From Ziziphus jujuba (Eukaryota; Streptophyta; Magnoliopsida; Rosales; Rhamnaceae): a stretch of DNA of 64,000 nucleotides. Shown here one piece after another: positions 1 through 17,040 of this stretch (within the stretch, counting starts at the first letter, position 1; each line of letters begins with the position of its first letter). The DNA lies in the NCBI RefSeq assembly GCF_031755915.1, contig NC_083386.1, forward strand, positions 9,920,001 through 9,984,000. Direction: 5' to 3'. Below the pieces are notes generated by a model. It searched no databases, was not told the origin of the DNA, and saw only the letters and a program-made list of their open reading frames with translations. The position numbers were made by a program, and so were the translations under genes.

Positions 1-431
1 GAGATACCTCTTTTTAAGTTCACAGATATCATATAGAATTTTCAACCATTACCACTTATTATCATATAGAATTTTCATTTGAAGTTCACAGTACCTTTTT
101 TACTGCACGAAAACTCTCCAGCTTATCGCTTGCAGTTACCTCTGTCAATTTAAGTGTTTGCCTACAATCATTGCATCATTGTTTGATTAGTGTGTATTGA
201 AACTACACAAGCAGAGCATTGCATGCAGACACATAGAAATATACACAAGCTGTGTATTGACAAGTTGTCTGATACGGTTTATGTCCTTTTACATTCCTCT
301 TTCAGGCAATATTTAGACCACAATACAACTAGTATTTCAATCAAATGTTAGATGTTGCATAACAACCTAAAAAAAAAAAAAACAAAAAACAAAAAATGAA
401 ATTACAAACCAGCATTAAACTAAAAGTAATG

Positions 432-881
432 TCAGAGAATTACTTTGGGACGTTCTGAACTATTGTTTGAATCTTGGGGTTCGGATTTATCATTAAGACC
501 AAGCGATCTTGATATTCTTGATTCTACCCTTGAAGCATTATTCAATATTTTGGTAGTTCCGGTTTCTGACGCTACTATTCCTCAAAATTCTTCACTCACA
601 ATTAAAGTAGCTAAGATATCCATGAATGACTCTTTATCTGCTTCTTTAGAATACTTTGTTTCTTCTTTCACAATCTAAAGCATCAATGTTAGTGGATTCT
701 GCCTCAGCTTTGTCATCCTCTTCATCCTCAACATATGCTTTATATGTCAGCCGAAGTAGTATTTCTCCATAAGAACTCTTTCTAGAAAGTCCCCAGCCTT
801 TTTGCATCCACATATGCTTTTCTAGTTTCCCCAGCTGAAGTAGTATTTCTGGTTTCCTAGAAGCCAACTAACTCTCAAGCT
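432..881 (-). pseudogene. Fragment of a C2-domain (NTMC2T6-like) protein, broken
   Basis: On the minus strand, 867 to about 646 encodes a stretch with GEILLRLTYKAYVEDEEDD, followed in a shifted frame (about 672 to 432) by ESFMDILATLIVSEEF, a stop, then GIVASETG. From memory this resembles the acidic C-terminal tail of plant NTMC2T6-type C2 proteins (At1g53590 group), which bind lipid at membranes. The frame shifts near 665 and a TGA interrupts the second part, so it cannot make the family protein. An acceptor-like TTTGCAG lies near 882 and a donor-like AAAGTAATT near 440. The beginning (about 760-865) looks like a diverged duplicate of the following 60 bases. It lies just downstream of the ORP pseudogene on the same strand. 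Family assignment is moderate; the broken state is clear. Confidence 0.6.
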
Positions 882-993
882 GCAAAGAAAACATAATAAT
901 CAACATGTTGTTATGTACCTCGGGATACAAGCTTCAGGAAATTATAACTTAAATGAATAATTTAACAACAACGGTTACTTAAATGTATGTTAC

Positions 994-2705
994 CTGTGGC
1001 AAGGGATAAAAAGTTGTAGCAATCAATGTCTAGATACCTTTGATCAGGCCTGAGCCTTAAATCTATAGGGGACAACTTTTCCTGCAACTAAAATCAAGAT
1101 TAAGAAGTGCTCCTCCACTCACACAATAGTAAAATTAAAAGCACTTGAATGATTTTATTTTGTTTGCATGTTCTAAAATCTCTTGTCATCAATTCATGTC
1201 CATGCTAAAAATGCAATTGGGAAAAAGAAAAAAAGAAAGAAAAAATGTTCCAGTGCAGTGTTTCAAACCAGGGCATTAAGTAATAGTAATGAAGTCATCG
1301 AAACTACCTTTAATCCAAGGGTGAGTTCATTCATGGTGATGGCAAAGCGTGGCAAGTTATATCTTGTAGGAAACTTGGGTGGCTTGCTCCGCTTCCAAAG
1401 CAACTGGGCATCAGGTCAAGACTCCAATCCTTTTGCCTTTCCAGAACAATTTCCATCCACATAATGCATGCTCTCATCCCATTTTCCAAATAGTATTGCT
1501 ATCGTTTTTCCATTTCTATCTTGAACTAAACCATGTACCTGACCGAAAAAGAAAACAGCAATAATTTTAAAAGAACAATCCTTAAGCTTGTTAACAATAT
1601 TATAGTACTTATTAACAGAATCTATACCCTCAATCCATTCTGTTCACCCAAAAATAGAATCCTTTGGTTTGATGTATTTATTTTAAAAAAATAAAAAAAC
1701 GGGCTTTCTTCTAGAAGCAAAATAAAACCAAAGGGGTAAGAAAATGATTCATGCTCCACCTCTCATAATCCATACATATTAAATGATTCATGCTCCACCT
1801 CTCATAATCCATACATATTGTTCTTGCAGACAACTTCAACTCCCATAAAGGATTAACTAATAAAAATTTTTGTTGCTGTCAACTCCAACCCCTTTGGAGG
1901 ATTCGAAGTTGGTATCATTATATTCAGAAACTAAAGGAATTATATATCCAATATAATGGGATTATAGGCTGTCCAGACTTTATTATATATTAGGCTTTCA
2001 AAAAAATAAAATAAAATAAAATAAATCCTTTGTCAACAAATATGGAGAGAGATTTCAATAATTTGATAGCCTCCACCTAGTATAATTTCAGTCAAATTAA
2101 ATAAAGTTATTAAACAACATAATTATATCTCATTCCACAAAGAAACAAACCAAACAATTGAAGAAGTTATGCCAAATTACATTCCTAGAGAAAAAAAACT
2201 GCCATGCTTTTTTTTAGTCATCCAAGAAGACCTCCAAATATCCATATAAAACTATATGCAAGTAAAGCATTTGAAAATTAAAAGATAAAGAAAGAATACC
2301 TGGTGAGGATTTTGGTCAATGATAGATTGCTCCTTGAATTTCAGCTTGCAAGAATAGTTATGATTCCCCTGTATACGCATTGTACCACAGTGGTCACAAT
2401 AAAGCTTTTCCAATATAAGGTTGTTAATTGATGTCGTAACCTGGCAGAAAAAAGAACAGAAACACAACAACGAATAAATAATATAAAAAATATTTCTTTT
2501 TGGTTAATGGAATATTAGTCGAATCATTAGTCATTACCTTACTCCATTGAAAAATTTCTCTGTCGTCAAATTCCACCGTTAAAAGAACAACATGATCAAG
2601 CTGAATTGAGTGACCCTAAAGTTTACTCTTCAAATTGCTATCACGCCAAAATTTCCATCCTTTACCCTCACAGTGGCAAGCAACAATCAATCGATGATGA
2701 CTGAC
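994..2705 (-). pseudogene. Oxysterol-binding-protein-related (ORP) pseudogene, 3' exons
   Basis: Four minus-strand exons with good splice sites can be read: 2705-2538, 2440-2300, 1538-1308 and 1081-994. Each ends at a GT donor and follows an AG acceptor in the correct phase. The translations match the lipid-binding domain of long plant ORPs: VSHHR start, [85 protein letters not shown] and RLRPDQRYL. ORPs move sterols or phosphoinositides at membrane contact sites. Exon 2705-2538 has a TAG at 2616-2618 where the family has Trp; exon 1538-1308 has a TGA at 1416-1418. The sequence leaves the family consensus after DQRYL. Upstream exons (PH domain, first half of the lipid domain) were not found. 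It is a decayed partial copy. Confidence 0.85.
1743..1821. repeat. Tandem duplication of about 38 bp
   Basis: The segment starting AATGATTCATGCTCCACC is repeated immediately with essentially no change. It lies in the intron between the second and third readable ORP pseudogene exons. The identity suggests a recent slippage duplication in neutral DNA. Confidence 0.9.
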
Positions 2706-4960
2706 CTGACACCAAAAAGATGAAGAATATTCAGTATGTATGCATAAGGTTTTGAATGTCCAGAGTCTGTTAAAGGAAGTATACAAGATAGATTAAACCT
2801 AGGTACCATTTGTTCTTCCTCCTTTCCTCCCTCACAATCTAGTACTTATAGGGCTACTTTCTATAGAGGATTACCCAAAATTCAGCTATTGCCAGCTATA
2901 TATTCTACACTATTTTGGCTGAGGTAGTCATCTTTATGTGAAAATAATTACTGGTCTTAATATCATAAAAATAAGCATGAACTTCCTTTTCTCTCACAAT
3001 AACTCCTATTGCTCTCTCCAAAATTTATAAAGCTATCCTTTTTATTGTCACTGCAACACATACCATAATAATGTCATCAATTTTCCTTTTCAAACTATGT
3101 ATAGTAATGCTTGAGTGCGATATATGCATTTACGTTTAAGATGAAATATGCATACCACATTGTGTCTAGCTTTTAAATACAAATGATTTATATAAAACTA
3201 GCCAAAGTGCTCCTAGTATGAAATTTGTTTGAAGCAGAACTATAGGTTAGCATTTGAAGGCTCACCAAACCTCCTTTTATAAGGAACCCCATTGGACTGA
3301 GCTTTAAATCACAGTTTCTTCTATTTCCATGCCCTAACAAAATAAAAAAATAAAAAATTGCATGGGTTTTGAAAATTTTTTGAAGCAATACCCGATTCAA
3401 GTGAGAAATTGATGAGAAATTATAGGAGATACCCAGGGACAATATAGCTTGAAATTGCCATGGTTCAGACAAAATGTCAGAAACAAAAAAGAAAAGAAGA
3501 ACAGGAAAGACAAAAAATGGGGAGGGAAACAAAAAGTTATAATGTGTATTTTTTTTTTCCCTTATGAAATGAAAACTCACCCAAAATGCTTCTTTTGTGT
3601 TGGAGTTTCGATCGTGCCCTCACTTTGGTCCGTAAGCGAAAGCACATCGGTGTTCTCCATCAGGTTTTCGCCACACAACCACTGTCGATTTCCAAAAAGC
3701 GCAAACCTTCACGAATCCTCAATCGGCGACTTCAGGTGGCTGCTCTCCATCTTCGATTCAAATAGTGCTAATCTCTCTCTGCCTCTGATCGCTAGCAATG
3801 ACCTGATTCTCTCTCACTTTCTCTTCCTCTTTTCTTCGTGCTCCGTCCAGGTTAGAGAAAAAATGGAATACGTCTCATTAGTTTTTTTCCTTTTCTTTTA
3901 TATTTGAAAAGGGTAATCTAAAAATATTGAAAAATTAAAAGGTAAAACAAAAATATTTGAGATGAGAAGGGCAAATATCGTTATAGCCCTTTAAAAAAGG
4001 ATATTGGACCAAATTCCCCATTTCTCAACTGCACTTGCTTCATATGCATTAATATGTACATTTTTTTTTTGTTAAGAAAAACGAAACCTCTAAATTATAT
4101 ATATAAATATATATATATTGCAATTTTCAGTCAAATGATATATAGTATTATTTACTAATTTATACATGATGGTTATATATCAGTTTCGCTAATATATATA
4201 ATCGAATTGGGAAAAATAAAATAAAAAGAAAAAAATCAATAATTTGTATTTTAATCATTAGCAATATGCAAAACTTAATTAAATTGATCTTTTTTCTTTA
4301 AAAATAATACTTAAATCAGAAATTCAGATACATAAGAAACAAACAATATAGAAAGAGACCCAATAAAGTGGATCCAAAAGGTGAGGTTTCTATTATGCAT
4401 GATTGCTTTGTAGGGTCTAAGGACTATGACAGCACAAGCACAGGTAGTGTCAAAGGCCTTATTATTTGAACACAATTCCACTAAGCCCCCAAAAAAATAA
4501 AAAAATAAAAAAATAAAAAAAAAAAAAAAAAAGAGGAAAAAAAAAATCCTCAAAAGTGCCACTGAAATTAAAAATCTGAGATAGAGACTCACTGCCCTTG
4601 AGATTCCTGCACTTTTGTTTGTGTTTATCAAGATTCGAGGGATTGGTTTGTGATCACTCGTTTTGTCTTAAAACCACTGGTGGGAACCCATAGAAATTAC
4701 AAAGTTGTGCAAATTGATGTCAAAGTTTTGGATTTTGGGTGTTGGAAATTGGAATACCACTGTTTATTATATTCTTTTGGTTTGTTTCTGGATGGAAGAT
4801 TCATCTACGTAAACTCATACAATACATGACTGAAAATCTTCCACTTTATTCGTTGATTCCAAATAAACCAAGGGAATTAAGGTAAAGACAGAATATTGAC
4901 TTCATATAAAATTATCAATAATATTTTAGACATGGTAATATCTTATTGAATTTTTTAAAG

Positions 4961-4995
<35 letters not shown>

Positions 4996-5174
4996 GTTTA
5001 TATTATTTTTTAAAACTTGAATGTATCGTCACATTATTTACCACATTTATTTGGTAAATAAGGTTTTTTTTTTTTTTTTTTTTTTTAAATTCATTGGTAA
5101 ATAAGTTGGTAAGATGTAAATAATTAATTTCTTTTCAATAAAAAAAAAAGTAATCTTAACACATATTAACATTG

Positions 5175-5221
<47 letters not shown>

Positions 5222-5376
5222 CAATCCGCCTATGGTGCGGACGATTCTTATGCGAACCACAGTATTGGTGACAGTTTTTCATAGTATTGGTAATAATTTT
5301 CTAAAAAACCATCGTTAATATTATAAAAAACCATCACTAATACTACGGTTCTCATACGGATCGTCCTCACCATAAA

Positions 5377-5413
<37 letters not shown>

Positions 5414-6043
5414 AATCATTAATAAATAGTCATATTTTTTAATGGTAAATAAGCTGGTAAAATATAAATAATTAATTTTTTTGTCCTTACAATAAATTTT
5501 TCTTTTTCAACTCAATTTAATAGTTTAAATTTTTAATAAATAAAAATATAAAGGAGTTAACTTCGTTGACATATAAATAATTTACTATTAACAATTAATA
5601 AATATTTTTTTTTGGACTTTTTCTTTTATTAGTCAATTTTCCTTTCCGGGTTAGTTGAAGATAGTGTGTTAAACCTGTGAAATTTTCTATGGTCATGTGA
5701 GAGTCTAGCATTTGCTCACGTGGTGATATTCAATGAATAAAAAAAATAAAAAATAATTATCAGTAAGTACACAACAAAATGAATTATATATGTTGTTTTG
5801 GGCACCGATATCCCAAAAAAAAAAAAAAAAAAAAAAGATTCTAGAGGATGAGATTTTGTGGACAAGTGTCATGTGCATGGCCTTAAAACTGTATTTGAAT
5901 ACTATCTTCTAACATGTTTCCTGTTTCCACTCTCTCTGTTCTCTCTCCCTCCAAATCAAACACTTTTTCCTTTTCGACCAAACTTATTTCCTCACTTTAC
6001 CTCTTATCTTATTAGACCCAGTTGGTCTCTCTAAACCAGAGTC
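2706..6043. other. Gene-poor AT-rich interval
   Basis: No convincing exon was found. The interval holds A- and T-runs (for example 4496-4532 and 5066-5086), (TA)n tracts at 4965-4991, 5182-5216 and 5383-5410, an (AC)n tract just before 5190, and the foldback element listed separately. A less AT-rich patch at 3600-3860 has the look of an old 5' leader but no protein is recognised there. The last ~200 bases are the NADP-MDH promoter and leader. Confidence 0.6.
5230..5374. mobile_element. Foldback/MITE-like element inside a (TA)n microsatellite
   Basis: The left arm, starting TATGGTGCGGACGATTC, is the imperfect reverse complement of the right arm, ending GATCGTCCTCACCATA. The arms are about 60-70 bases and the whole element can fold into one long hairpin. 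It sits between (TA)n runs on both sides. A second copy of the family is at 59807-59967. Foldback MITEs that target TA microsatellites are known in plants (the rice Micron family); membership of that family is only an inference. Confidence 0.75.
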
Positions 6044-6068
6044 TCTCTCTCTCTCTCTCTCTCTCTCA
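6041..6068 (+). repeat. (CT)n tract in the NADP-MDH 5' leader
   Basis: A run of about 13 CT units lies 20-47 bases upstream of the NADP-MDH start codon. Pyrimidine tracts of this kind are common in leaders of plant genes for plastid proteins. No TATA box was placed with confidence. Confidence 0.8.
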
Positions 6069-6087
6069 GAGTCTATGCTCTGCTGCG

Positions 6088-11626
<5,539 letters not shown>

Positions 11627-12780
11627 TCATGATGAACAAAGAACTCTGTTCATGCATTTATGAAAATGAAGAAACAGACAAGAGCGCTTGTATGAAGTCA
11701 CAACTCACACCATTACTTTATGTAAGCTCATGATGTTGATAAGCGTAAAAATAATAATAATAATAAAAAAAAAAGAACAATACAGTAGATATAATATGTT
11801 GATGTGAATCCACTTGTCAATTTTTGTTAGCTCGATGATGTTCTTCCACTTTGCCTATCAATCTGTATTTTTAGGTGTACGGAGTTGTCGAATAATTGTA
11901 TTATTATTTACACAAATAAATGATTTTTAGAATCTGAGTGCTGTACAACGAATCTCCACACTGACCACTTGATCATATTATATAATGCATTCTTTAAAAA
12001 AATAAATAAATAAAAATAAAAGGGGTTAGGAGTGGAGGAAGATGTTCATCTTGCAATAAAATCATCTCCGGTACAGCAAATTATCAGCGCTTAACAGGTT
12101 CTGTTTTTTTTTTTTTTTTCTTTTTTTTTTTAATTTTTATAAAATAATGATAAGATTGAAGAGTAATTACTTTGGGGTGCAAAATTCAGAGTTTTTTTAT
12201 TTTTTATTATTGCATTCTCCCATCCCTTGGTTAACTGTCAATGTTACAGGAAAAAGGCACAACTAAAAGTTTGAAATTATAAAAAGTTTCTAAACTAGAA
12301 GTCTGAAATGAGTTTATAAATTAACCCAAAAAAAAAAAAAAGAAATGGGTTTATAAAAAGTTTCTATTTTTCATAGAAATTTGTGTTAAAAAATTTATTT
12401 ATTAAATGATAATGTGAAGATGTAATTAGTTAAGATATCAAAATATTTATTAAATTGACATATTAAAATTTTGAATGAAAAATAAATTAAAAAATAAATA
12501 AATTAAATATTATTATATTTTTTATTATGCTATTTGATCAACAATTTAATAAATATTTTAATGAATTTAAGTATTATTGAATACAATTAATCGCAAACTA
12601 TGTCAAAAATAATAAGCCCACCTTAATCGAAGCACCCACCATCATAACGCCCACCTTTTTTATTTAATTTCACTTTTTTATTATTTAATGCCAGGTAAGC
12701 AACTTTGAAATTTGGAACGTTAGAACATTTCAAAATCCAACGGTTAAAAAACCCAACGGTAAAGATGAGAGAAGAAATTG
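11627..12780. other. NADP-MDH 3' flank and AT-rich spacer
   Basis: The 3' UTR probably ends soon after the AATAAA-like signal near 11915-11921. The rest is AT-rich spacer with T- and A-runs (12106-12131, 12328-12341). No gene was seen. Confidence 0.6.
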
Positions 12781-12845
12781 AGGAAGGAAGCGAGTGGGAT
12801 TGGGCGCAGAGAGGTTCGTGAATCTGGTGACACTCTAAGCTTGCT

Positions 12846-12868
12846 ACTTAGGGTTAGGGTTAGGGTTT
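12846..12868 (+). promoter_or_regulatory. Telo-box-like repeat (TTAGGG)n
   Basis: Three head-to-tail copies of TTAGGG occur, ending in TTAGGGTTT. In plants this short telomere-like motif (telo-box) is common in the 5' regions of genes expressed in dividing cells and in Polycomb targets. Here it lies just upstream of the unrecognised transcription-unit candidate. Confidence 0.6.
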
Positions 12869-13341
12869 CCAATCGGGGTGCTGCTTATTTTTATTTGATG
12901 CCTTAGCTTCCATTTTCGGCGGTTGTTTGATTGCTATTTTCGGCGGTTATTTGATTGCTAGCTTAACCTCCATCCTCTGTTTTCGGTGACGGTAAATTAG
13001 TACTTCTTTATGTTTTCTATCTGTATTTCTTTTATTTTTTGTCCTCCCTTTCTGTTTCTTTCCCTTTTTGCTTTTTCCCTTCAGTTTAAAAGCTTTTGTA
13101 ATTCGGCTCGTTACTGTTTCTAATCCACGTTGTATGAGATTTCCCAAATTACTCCTTTGAGGCTTGGCTCGGATTTTTTTTAAGTTTTTATTTTTATTTT
13201 TTTCCCTTCTTTTTGAAACTTTGCTAATTTGTATTGTTTGTCTTTTAAGCATCTTTGGGATTCCACCGAAGCAATTACAATGGGTCCTACATCCATAAAA
13301 GCCTGGGAAAGTCTGCTGCTTCCAATGGTTGTCTTGAAGGC

Positions 13342-13724
13342 ATGGAAAAACGGCTGTTTCTTTGGTATGTTTTGCTCTTTTTTTTTTTTTTTTGTGTGTG
13401 TGTATTTTCATAAATGAAATGGGATAATGGATTCAAAATTTGAAAAGTGAATCGCTGTAACCAGAGCATTAAAAGGACTCAAATATAAGGTGTAGAACTG
13501 TCTTTGCAGCTTTGAGACTGCTTTTAACTTTTTGGAACATGTGGATGAGTTTTCAGTTGGGCTGGCTTATGTGCCAGAAGACATAAAAGAAGTATGATAG
13601 TTCAGAGATTTAAGTATGCTTTTTTATTTTTAGTTTTATTTTTTATATATTTTTTAATGTTTTTTAGGGTAAAGAAGTGAGTTGTGCTTGTGATGAACAA
13701 ACAGGTGTTGTAATTACTTCCTGA
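13342..13724 (+). CDS. Candidate small spliced ORF, function unknown
   Basis: Three plus-strand exons join in one open frame: 13250-13364 (first in-frame ATG at 13342), 13510-13591 and 13668-13724. Introns are GT-AG. The joined frame gives 53 aa, containing ETAFNFLEHVDEFSVGLAYV and ending GVVITS before TGA. I do not recognise the protein. Exon 13250-13364 is also open upstream of the ATG in this frame, so a longer product or a decayed copy of a larger gene is possible. A leader-like segment with a telo-box lies at 12780-12990, ending at a possible GTAAAT donor. The intron plus last exon is repeated four times downstream (13582-14849). The alternative frame from the ATG at 13279 also runs across the splice, so the coding frame is not certain. 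This could equally be a non-coding transcript. Confidence 0.3.
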
Positions 13725-13807
13725 GCTCTTCTTTCTTTGACTGAGTCGGAAGCAACCGTAATTTTTCCATGCTTGATATATAACACATAAGGTTCTTCTT
13801 CTTCTTT

Positions 13808-13843
<36 letters not shown>

Positions 13844-14126
13844 ATATGGTAGTTTGAATATTGATGCTTATCCATACTTTTTTCCTACTAGTTTATACAT
13901 CATAAAAGAAGTATGATAGTTCAGAGATTTAAGTATGCTTTTTTATTTTTAGTTTTATTTTTTATATATTTTTTAATGTTTTTTAGGATAAAGAAGTGAG
14001 TTGTGCTTGTGATGAACAAACAGGTGTTGTAATTACTTCCTGAGCTCTTCTTTCTTTGACTGAGTCGGAAGCAACCGTAATTTTTCCATGCTTGATATAT
14101 AACACATAAGGTTCTTCTTCTTCTTT

Positions 14127-14160
<34 letters not shown>

Positions 14161-14443
14161 ATATGGTAGTTTGAATATTGATGCTTATCCATACTTTTTT
14201 CCTACTAGTTTATACATCATAAAAGAAGTATGATAGTTCAGAGATTTAAGTATGCTTTTTTATTTTTAGTTTTATTTTTTATATATTTTTTAATGTTTTT
14301 TAGGATAAAGAAGTGAGTTGTGCTTGTGATGAACAAACAGGTGTTGTAATTACTTCCTGAGCTCTTCTTTCTTTGACTGAGTCGGAAGCAACCGTAATTT
14401 TTCCATGCTTGATATATAACACATAAGGTTCTTCTTCTTCTTT

Positions 14444-14485
<42 letters not shown>

Positions 14486-14764
14486 GGTAGTTTGAATATT
14501 GATGCTTATCCATACTTTTTTCCTACTAGTTTATACATCATAAAAGAAGTATGATAGTTCAGAGATTTAAGTATGCTTTTTTATTTTTAGTTTTATTTTT
14601 TATATATTTTTTAATGTTTTTTAGGATAAAGAAGTGAGTTGTGCTTGTGATGAACAAACAGGTGTTGTAATTACTTCCTGAGCTCTTCTTTCTTTGACTG
14701 AGTCGGAAGCAACCGTAATTTTTCCATGCTTGATATATAACACATAAGGTTCTTCTTCTTCTTT

Positions 14765-14798
<34 letters not shown>

Positions 14799-14849
14799 AT
14801 ATGGTAGTATGAATATTGATGCTTATCCATACTTTTTTCCTACTAGTTT
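13582..14849 (+). repeat. Four tandem copies of a ~319-bp unit
   Basis: Copies start at 13582, 13901, 14218 and 14539, so the periods are 319, 317 and 321 bases. The copies differ mainly in the length of an internal (TA)n tract, plus a few substitutions (for example GGGTAAAG in the first copy against GGATAAAG in the others). Near-identity points to very recent amplification or homogenisation. Each unit holds a poly-pyrimidine acceptor TTTTTTAG followed by an 18-codon open segment ending in TGA, so each can serve as a terminal exon for the upstream candidate gene. Confidence 0.95.
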
Positions 14850-17040
14850 TTGATCGGTCACAAAAATTCTGAACTTTGTCATCTATTGCATCTGGGCCAT
14901 TAATATTGAGAAAGTAGGAAAATAGATGTGGAAGTTGACCAAACAAATTGTTCACACAATTTCATCAGAAAAGGCTTTTTTCCTTTTATTTTGAGGGGTT
15001 TGCCTTAAAATTATATAGAATAACTCTTGTATGTGTGTACTTGTATATAGATTAGAAGTGAGCAGTTTAAAATCCTTGCAAATTGTGGCAAGCTTGATCA
15101 CAAAGAGAAATGTTGATATTACAAAAGCTGCATTTTTAGCTGTCTATAAGATTTTTTTGGCATGTGTTAATCAGATTCGTTAATCATATGTTATATACAA
15201 AGTGTTACTTGGTTTTTACATGATGTTTTTGCTCAGATTTTTTGGTTTGTAAGTTTTATTGGGCGAGCGAACTTGATCTTCCATACACATTATGATTACA
15301 TTTTAGTCCTGTCCTGTTTTGTAGTTGGGCGAGCCAGTATTTAATTTTTGCAGCTTCTTCTTCTTCTTTTTATTTTTATTTTTATATACATATATATCGT
15401 TATTTCTTGACTATCTATTATTCAGCCTCAACGTTTTTGTAAGGGAGAACATATGGAGATGTTGGAAACTAAAAGATGGGAAAAAAAAGAATGTTAAATG
15501 ATTGGTTTTAAGTGGAAGGTAAGCATATACATCTTTCCAGAATATTAAATTGAAGGTTGTCTGTTTCAAATTTCAATTCATTTATATCTGATCTGATCTT
15601 GATGTTTGAAGTCTATTTATTATTATTGATTTCGTAGGTAGGATATTTAAAACTATGTTTTGAAGTCTATTTATTATTATTGATTTCGTAGGTAGGATAT
15701 TTAAAACTATGTCTTCTTCTTTTGATTTTTAAACAGGAATGCATTTGATACACATTTACTACTTCTTGAGTTTCTGGTCACAGTAGGATAAAATGAAAAT
15801 CTAATTTCTTTACTATGGTGGTATTGCCGTGTTTGCTGTACGCATTGATTGTCTGAAGGTTGAATTTTTAGTTTCGGTGATGCATGTTTTTTTTTAGTAT
15901 TTTTCTTGAATGCTCTATCTATGGGTCAATTTGAAGACTGCAGTTAACTTAGTGTTGGTCATAGACTCATAATATTATCTCTCTCTCCCACATTTCCTTT
16001 TGTTCTTTTTTTTTTTTTTTTTTTTTTTTTTGGGGTGTGAATCCCTTCTGTTCTTGTTGATTGCATGAAATTTGTTAATATTTGCAGTCTAAGTTAACTT
16101 ACTAGTATTGTATTTCATTCTTTCTACATAAAATGCATGTATAACAATGAATCTAAATTGATTCATTTTTAATTATTTTAATCACAATGAATCTAAAGTG
16201 TATTTTAGGTTTGTAACAATCCTAGTTTAAAATAAGCTTTTGTAATTTTTATGTTTCGGTTTTGAGGTGGCATTAAAAATCCACCTATCTATTGACAATT
16301 ATAAATTCTACTTCACCGGGTGTTTGTCTTAATGTTTTCGAACATTACAACAAAAAAAAAATAAATAAATAAATAAATATTCGCAAAAGTTGTTGTGCCC
16401 AATATTTTTTTCAAAGGGTGCCAAAAATTATAATATATTTTAATTCAAAATTAATCATCTTAAATTCTGTCAAATTAAATTTTAGATGTCATTTTAGGAC
16501 CAAAAGTAGCCAGGTTATATATATATATATATATATGTCTCTCTCCTATGGATTTTATGTTAATTGATTTTTTGATTTTGTGTTTCCATTTTGTTGTTGT
16601 TGTTGTCGTATTTTTTTTTTTTTTCACGGTGGTTTTCAAAAGCATATTTTGTGTGTAAAATATATATTTTTTTTTTTTCTTTTCAATTTTAAGCAAATAG
16701 ATATTTTTAGGAAAATTTAATGAATGAGATACCCTCCAAAAAAGGGCAAAAAAGAATGATGAGTTTTAAATAGAGGAAAGTGTGTTTTGCCAAACAAAAA
16801 CCCAAAAAAAAAAAAAGAAAAAGAAAATTTGTCATTCGATTGCATAGAAAAATTATAAAAGAAAAAAAGGCGTAAAAATAATATAGAAGAAGAAGTTTGG
16901 GAAATCAGACGATAATTATTTTAGATCATAGAAGGTAGAGGGAGAAGAGAACTTGGTTTGATTCATTTTCCATGTAGCGAAGCCTAATATATTTATGTAT
17001 AAGCAACATTGAGAAGGAAGGGTGAATGCTTGAAGAACCT
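14850..17040. other. AT-rich interval without a supported gene
   Basis: It contains a 54-bp tandem duplication (15605-15712), a T-run at 16009-16030 and a (TA)n tract near 16518-16536. Short exon-like pieces (for example after CAG at 15425) are too weak to call. Confidence 0.6.
15605..15712. repeat. 54-bp tandem duplication
   Basis: The unit starting TTTGAAGTCTATTTATT is repeated once with period 54 and no visible difference across the unit. Confidence 0.9.

Noticed and set aside
3188..3907. Overlapping 130- and 152-codon frames on opposite strands
   Set aside because: Phe/Leu/Lys-rich translations of pyrimidine-rich or purine-rich DNA with no family match; composition explains them.
13602..14830. 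Repeated minus-strand frames starting MYIYKRRRRTLCV or MDKHQYS
   Set aside because: Antisense to the tandem ~319-bp units; the identical peptides only reflect DNA duplication.
13582..14849. CRISPR-like look of a regular repeat array
   Set aside because: Units are ~319 bp, directly adjacent with no unique spacers, in a plant nuclear context.
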